Below, in pieces: positions 60,740 to 64,000 of a stretch of DNA of 64,000 nucleotides. The translations under genes and the position numbers were made by a program. Origin of the DNA: Chloroflexi bacterium 54-19 (GTDB lineage Bacteria; Chloroflexota; Chloroflexia; Chloroheliales; Chloroheliaceae); NCBI GenBank assembly GCA_001898225.1, contig MKTJ01000047.1:91697-155696 (forward strand), read 5' to 3'. The notes below the pieces were generated by a model. It worked only from the letters and a program-made list of their open reading frames with translations, made no database searches and was not told the origin of the DNA. Numbering within the stretch: the first letter of the stretch is position 1; every line of letters begins with the position of its first letter.

Positions 60740-61741
60740 TTAGAAGCTAAACCCGCTGATAAGTTTCTGCTCGGTTTCCGCCTCTATTTTCGCCACCAGT
60801 TCGATGTAATCCTTGATGGAACTGCCCTGGATTTTCTTGCGCAACAGCTCGTCGATCTGGTAAATCCCGGTCGAATTGAGCATTTTAACCTGGATATGCA
60901 CCGGCTTGGTCTCCCCGGCGCTCAGTTCGATGCTTTCGATAGCGGCGGCGCTGGCCGAGTGAATATTGACGTGCCCCTGCTCAAACGGAATGCGCGAACG
61001 GCCCTTCGCCATATCCAGCGCATCTGCCACTTTGACCACCCCGGCTTCGATGGTCAGGCACCGTTGAGAACGCTGGTGGGCCACGATGGTGTGCAGGGTT
61101 TCGGCCATAATTATCGTCCGGCCTTCGATGTCATAGATACCGTCCAGCAGTTCGCGTAACTTACGTTCGGCCAACCACAGGCTGTGATGCTCGTGCTCGT
61201 CCCGGTGGACACAAATCCCCAGGTCGTGTAATAAGGCCCCCAGGACTACCACTACCTCGGCGTCCTGTTCGGTCATACCGCTCCCGGCGTGATGCTGGGC
61301 GATGCTGCTTTTAACCTCGGCAGCCCGTAAAAGTCGTAATATCTTCAGGCCGATATTGGCGACAATCTGGACGTGGACCCGCCCATGGTCACTGATGCCA
61401 AGCCGGTCCACCGCGTTGATGTTGGCGCATTTCCAGAGCGTAAACAGTTCGATGTCGCTGTTTACCCGCTCGATGACCGCCGCCAGCCTGGCATTATCCC
61501 GGCTTGGCACCCGGATCCGGTTGGCCTGGGATGGGTGGCCCGGTTCGGTGTGACCAGGTGCGGTAGTATCGCTGGCGACCGTTTCGGTCAGGGGTTGCCC
61601 ACCGACCTGGCGTGTGCTGGTAATCTCGCGCTTTTGCTTTTCGAGACTGACCGTAAGCTTTTCGTTACCGGCCTCGTTGGACGCATCCGTCGCCGGGGTA
61701 GCCTGAATTTCAGGCTTTGTAAAATCTAACATGCTATTCAT
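60740..61741 (-). CDS. HD-domain phosphohydrolase
   Basis: 333 aa. A polar N-terminal region (about 1-90, Thr/Ser/Glu-rich) precedes an HD domain: SDHGRVHVQIVANIG, GALLHDLGICVHRDEHEHHS (His-Asp metal pair and extra His), ETLHTIVAHQR and VKVADALDMAKG. The His/Asp set is complete, so activity on a nucleotide or phosphoester is likely; the substrate is not known. The C-terminal about 80 residues form an alpha/beta part with IESIELSAGETKPVHIQV. The ATG has AAAGAGA upstream. It lies between secA (divergent) and the NlpC/P60 gene. Confidence 0.85.
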   Translation of the reverse strand: MNSMLDFTKPEIQATPATDASNEAGNEKLTVSLEKQKREITSTRQVGGQPLTETVASDTTAPGHTEPGHPSQANRIRVPSRDNARLAAVIERVNSDIELFTLWKCANINAVDRLGISDHGRVHVQIVANIGLKILRLLRAAEVKSSIAQHHAGSGMTEQDAEVVVVLGALLHDLGICVHRDEHEHHSLWLAERKLRELLDGIYDIEGRTIIMAETLHTIVAHQRSQRCLTIEAGVVKVADALDMAKGRSRIPFEQGHVNIHSASAAAIESIELSAGETKPVHIQVKMLNSTGIYQIDELLRKKIQGSSIKDYIELVAKIEAETEQKLISGFSF

Positions 61742-62078
61742 TTCTCTTTCTGTCCGGTCTACTTTGCGGGAGCGCCGGTATCGCGCCCCTTACGGCCCCT
61801 TGCCGTAGTAACCCGGAACACTAAATCGCATTTATATACTGTATATATTACGCTCGACAGCCCGCTTTTGTTGCAACGGCCAGGGTGGATTTACCGCCAA
61901 CTTTAAAAATATTTAAGTTGTGTTAGAGCTATAAAATCGGGCGCAGTGGGCCGGGACGGGTGTGGTATAATAACGGTTGAATTGAATATTATAGCGAAGA
62001 ATTTTTGCTGCCCGGAATCCTTTATAATCTGGCGGGCAGACAAGAGTTGGAATCTTTCCAGTTATAGAGGGAATCGCA
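61742..62078. other. 337-bp divergent gap between the HD gene and secA
   Basis: No gene. TATATACTGTATATA (about 61832-61847) is a palindromic AT-rich site near the HD side; a TATAAT at 61966-61971 is a possible secA -10 box, with no good -35 hexamer. Both calls are weak. Confidence 0.4.
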
Positions 62079-64000
62079 GTGTTAAAAGGTTTTGTAAATT
62101 TCTTTACCGGCGGCGGTAACGAAGCGGCCATCCGCAAACCCGAAGTTATCGCCAAACGAATTATTGACGAGTTAGGCCCCAAGTTCTCCAATTTATCGGA
62201 CGAGCAACTTACGGCCAAGACCGAAGAATTCCGGGCTCGCCTGAAAAAGGGTGAGACTCTCAATGATATTCTGCCGGAAGCTTTTGCCGCTGTGCGCGAA
62301 TCGGCCTGGCGCACCTATAAACAGAAACATTATAAAGTACAGCTTATCGGTGGGCAGATCATGCACCAGGGCAAAATTGCTGAGATGCGGACCGGCGAAG
62401 GTAAAACCCTGGTGGCGACCTTATCCGCCTACCTGAATGCCCTCGAAGGCAAAGGCGTCCACGTGGTCACGGTCAACGATTACCTGGTCAAACGCGACGC
62501 CCAGTGGATGGGTCCAATTTACCAGCGCCTTGGCCTGAGCGTGGCGGTTATCCAGAGTAACGGCGGTAACCCCAATAACCCGGATAGCTTCATGCTCGAC
62601 CCGGAATACAATAACCCCGACCCTTTGCTGAAGAATTTACGACCTATTTCCCGCCGCGAGGCTTACCGCGCCGACATCACCCATGGCACGAACAACGAAT
62701 TCGGTTTCGATTATCTCCGCGATAACATGGCGAACGATGTCGACCGGCTCGTCCAGCGCGAACTCAATTACGCTATCGTTGACGAGGTCGACAACATCCT
62801 GATTGACGAAGCCCGGACCCCGCTTATCATCAGCGGCCAGGCCGCCCAGGCCCAGGACGATTACATGCGCTTTGCCTCGATTGTCCGCTCGTTGCGCAAG
62901 GGCACCGATTACGAGGTTGACGAGAAAAAACGGCTGGTCAACATCAGCGAGCGCGGTATCGACCGGGTCGAGAATATGCTCGGCATCCCCGAAACCGAAA
63001 GCATTTACGACGATAAATGGAGCCACTACGTCTCCTACCTGGAAAACGCCCTCAAAGCCAAGGAGCTCTACCTGCGCGACCGCGAGTACGTTGTCCGCAA
63101 TAATAAAGAGGTCATTATCGTAGACGAGTTCACCGGGCGTTTGCAGGAAGGACGACGCTGGGAAGGTGGTCTGCACCAGGCGGTCGAGGCCAAAGAAGGG
63201 GTCCATGTCGAACACGAAAACATGACCTACGCCACGATTACCCTGCAAAACTACTTCCGCATGTACAAAAAACTCTCCGGCATGACCGGTACGGCGGCCA
63301 CCGAGGCGGAAGAATTTATCAAGATTTACGGTATGGACGTGGTGGTTATCCCGACCAACCGCGAGATGGTTCGCAAGGACTTCACCGACCTGATTTATCG
63401 CAACGAAGTCGCCAAGCTGCGGGCCGTCATTGAAGAAATCCACGAGATGAACGAAGCCGGGCGCCCGGTGCTGGTCGGTACGGTCAGCGTCGAGAAGTCG
63501 GAAGAAATCAGCCAGGCGCTTACCGAGGCCGGCATTCAGCATAGCGTCCTCAACGCCAAGTTGCATGAACGCGAGGCCGGGATTGTGGCCCAGGCCGGGC
63601 GGCCTTACGCTGTCACGATTGCGACCAACATGGCCGGTCGCGGTACCGATATTATCCTGGGCGGCTCTCCCGCCAGCTATCTTGAAGAAGTGCTGGCCGA
63701 GCAGGGTTTGACTGAAAGCGATCTGGGCACCGAGGCCTACCAGGAAGCCCAAGAGGAAGCCGAAGACCGCTGGCAGAAAGCTCACGACTTTGTGATCGAA
63801 AAGGGCGGCTTGCACATCATCGGCACCGAACGTCACGAGTCGCGCCGGATTGATAACCAGTTGCGTGGTCGTGCCGGTCGCCAGGGTGACCCCGGCAGCA
63901 GCCGTTTCTACGTGTCGCTGGAAGACGACCTGATGCGCCGGTTTGGTTCCGACCGTATCGGCGGGATGCTCGAACGTTTCGGCTTTGACGAGGAAACGGC
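62079..64000 (+). CDS. secA: preprotein translocase ATPase SecA (3' end missing)
   Basis: The first 640 codons are present. SecA drives secretory proteins through SecYEG with ATP. Visible: Walker A MRTGEGKTLVATL, the KRDAQWMGPIY segment, THGTNNEFGFDYLRDNM, DEVDNILIDEARTPLIISGQ (Ser usual before Ile is Asn), and the second nucleotide domain with GTVSVEKSEEIS and ATNMAGRGTDIILGG. A short insert (NPNNPDSFMLDPEYNNPDP) precedes the preprotein-binding part. The start is GTG with GAGGG about eight bases upstream. It continues beyond the window. Confidence 0.96.
   Translation, partial: MLKGFVNFFTGGGNEAAIRKPEVIAKRIIDELGPKFSNLSDEQLTAKTEEFRARLKKGETLNDILPEAFAAVRESAWRTYKQKHYKVQLIGGQIMHQGKIAEMRTGEGKTLVATLSAYLNALEGKGVHVVTVNDYLVKRDAQWMGPIYQRLGLSVAVIQSNGGNPNNPDSFMLDPEYNNPDPLLKNLRPISRREAYRADITHGTNNEFGFDYLRDNMANDVDRLVQRELNYAIVDEVDNILIDEARTPLIISGQAAQAQDDYMRFASIVRSLRKGTDYEVDEKKRLVNISERGIDRVENMLGIPETESIYDDKWSHYVSYLENALKAKELYLRDREYVVRNNKEVIIVDEFTGRLQEGRRWEGGLHQAVEAKEGVHVEHENMTYATITLQNYFRMYKKLSGMTGTAATEAEEFIKIYGMDVVVIPTNREMVRKDFTDLIYRNEVAKLRAVIEEIHEMNEAGRPVLVGTVSVEKSEEISQALTEAGIQHSVLNAKLHEREAGIVAQAGRPYAVTIATNMAGRGTDIILGGSPASYLEEVLAEQGLTESDLGTEAYQEAQEEAEDRWQKAHDFVIEKGGLHIIGTERHESRRIDNQLRGRAGRQGDPGSSRFYVSLEDDLMRRFGSDRIGGMLERFGFDEET

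Noticed and set aside
62637..63836. 399-codon open frame antisense to secA
   Set aside because: Shadow of the clear secA frame; no domain.

Overview
The window looks like chromosomal DNA of a Chloroflexota-type bacterium. It has moderate-to-high GC, dense gene packing and many TTG/GTG starts. Several architectures are ones I associate with that phylum: a sigma factor fused to a bifunctional-nuclease domain, TPR proteins with acidic/proline-rich linkers carrying PF-x-(D/E) motifs, and lipoproteins with long Thr/Pro/Ala linkers. The assignment rests on gene content only; no 16S or marker search was possible. I see no phage, IS transposase, CRISPR array or integron.

Layout. 1-9.7 kb (all minus): a THUMP-like methyltransferase (cut by the window edge), a GalT/HIT-like protein, glycogen synthase, then a cell-wall operon (FtsW/RodA-type flippase/polymerase, class B PBP, membrane protein), a small ORF, a polysaccharide deacetylase lipoprotein and tRNA-Val(CAC). 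10.2-26.1 kb (all plus): dnaN, ligA, a small protein, a DUF4349 protein, a DnaA-box cluster that is a good oriC candidate (15.71-15.92 kb), SbcD-like nuclease, a 1414-aa TPR protein with ten PF-acidic motifs followed by a roadblock/LC7 protein, ndk, a YprA/MrfA-like helicase and an EEP-family protein.

26.2-40.3 kb (mostly minus): a secreted protein behind a long structured leader; a phospholipid/glycolipid group (CDP-alcohol phosphatidyltransferase, PimA-like glycosyltransferase, PHP protein, divergent diacylglycerol kinase-like protein); a TetR-ABC ATPase-CocE hydrolase-ABC permease-CorA group with a clear TetR operator; a membrane protein with a degenerate alkaline-phosphatase domain; and RodA. 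40.4-46.6 kb (plus): a fadA-fadB/fadN beta-oxidation pair, a repeat-rich spacer, and an ECF sigma factor followed by a single-pass membrane protein with a LytM domain lacking one zinc ligand.

46.7-64 kb (mixed): hypothetical, CHAD, nitroreductase, PPOX-type and aldo/keto reductase genes; an orphan CcrM-like adenine methyltransferase co-transcribed with an unknown Cys-cluster protein from a promoter carrying a GANTC site; a BMP-type nucleoside importer without its ATPase; the sigma-BFN fusion; an SH3-NlpC/P60 hydrolase with a pseudoknot-capable leader; an HD phosphohydrolase; and the 5' two-thirds of secA.

Functional themes are replication and its control (dnaN, ligA, candidate oriC, CcrM-like methylase), envelope growth (two SEDS proteins, PBP, NlpC/P60, LytM, deacetylase, SecA) and envelope lipids. 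The most promising undescribed units are the TPR/PF-motif protein with its roadblock partner, the ECF/degenerate-LytM pair, the GANTC-bearing ccrM promoter, and the two structured leaders.
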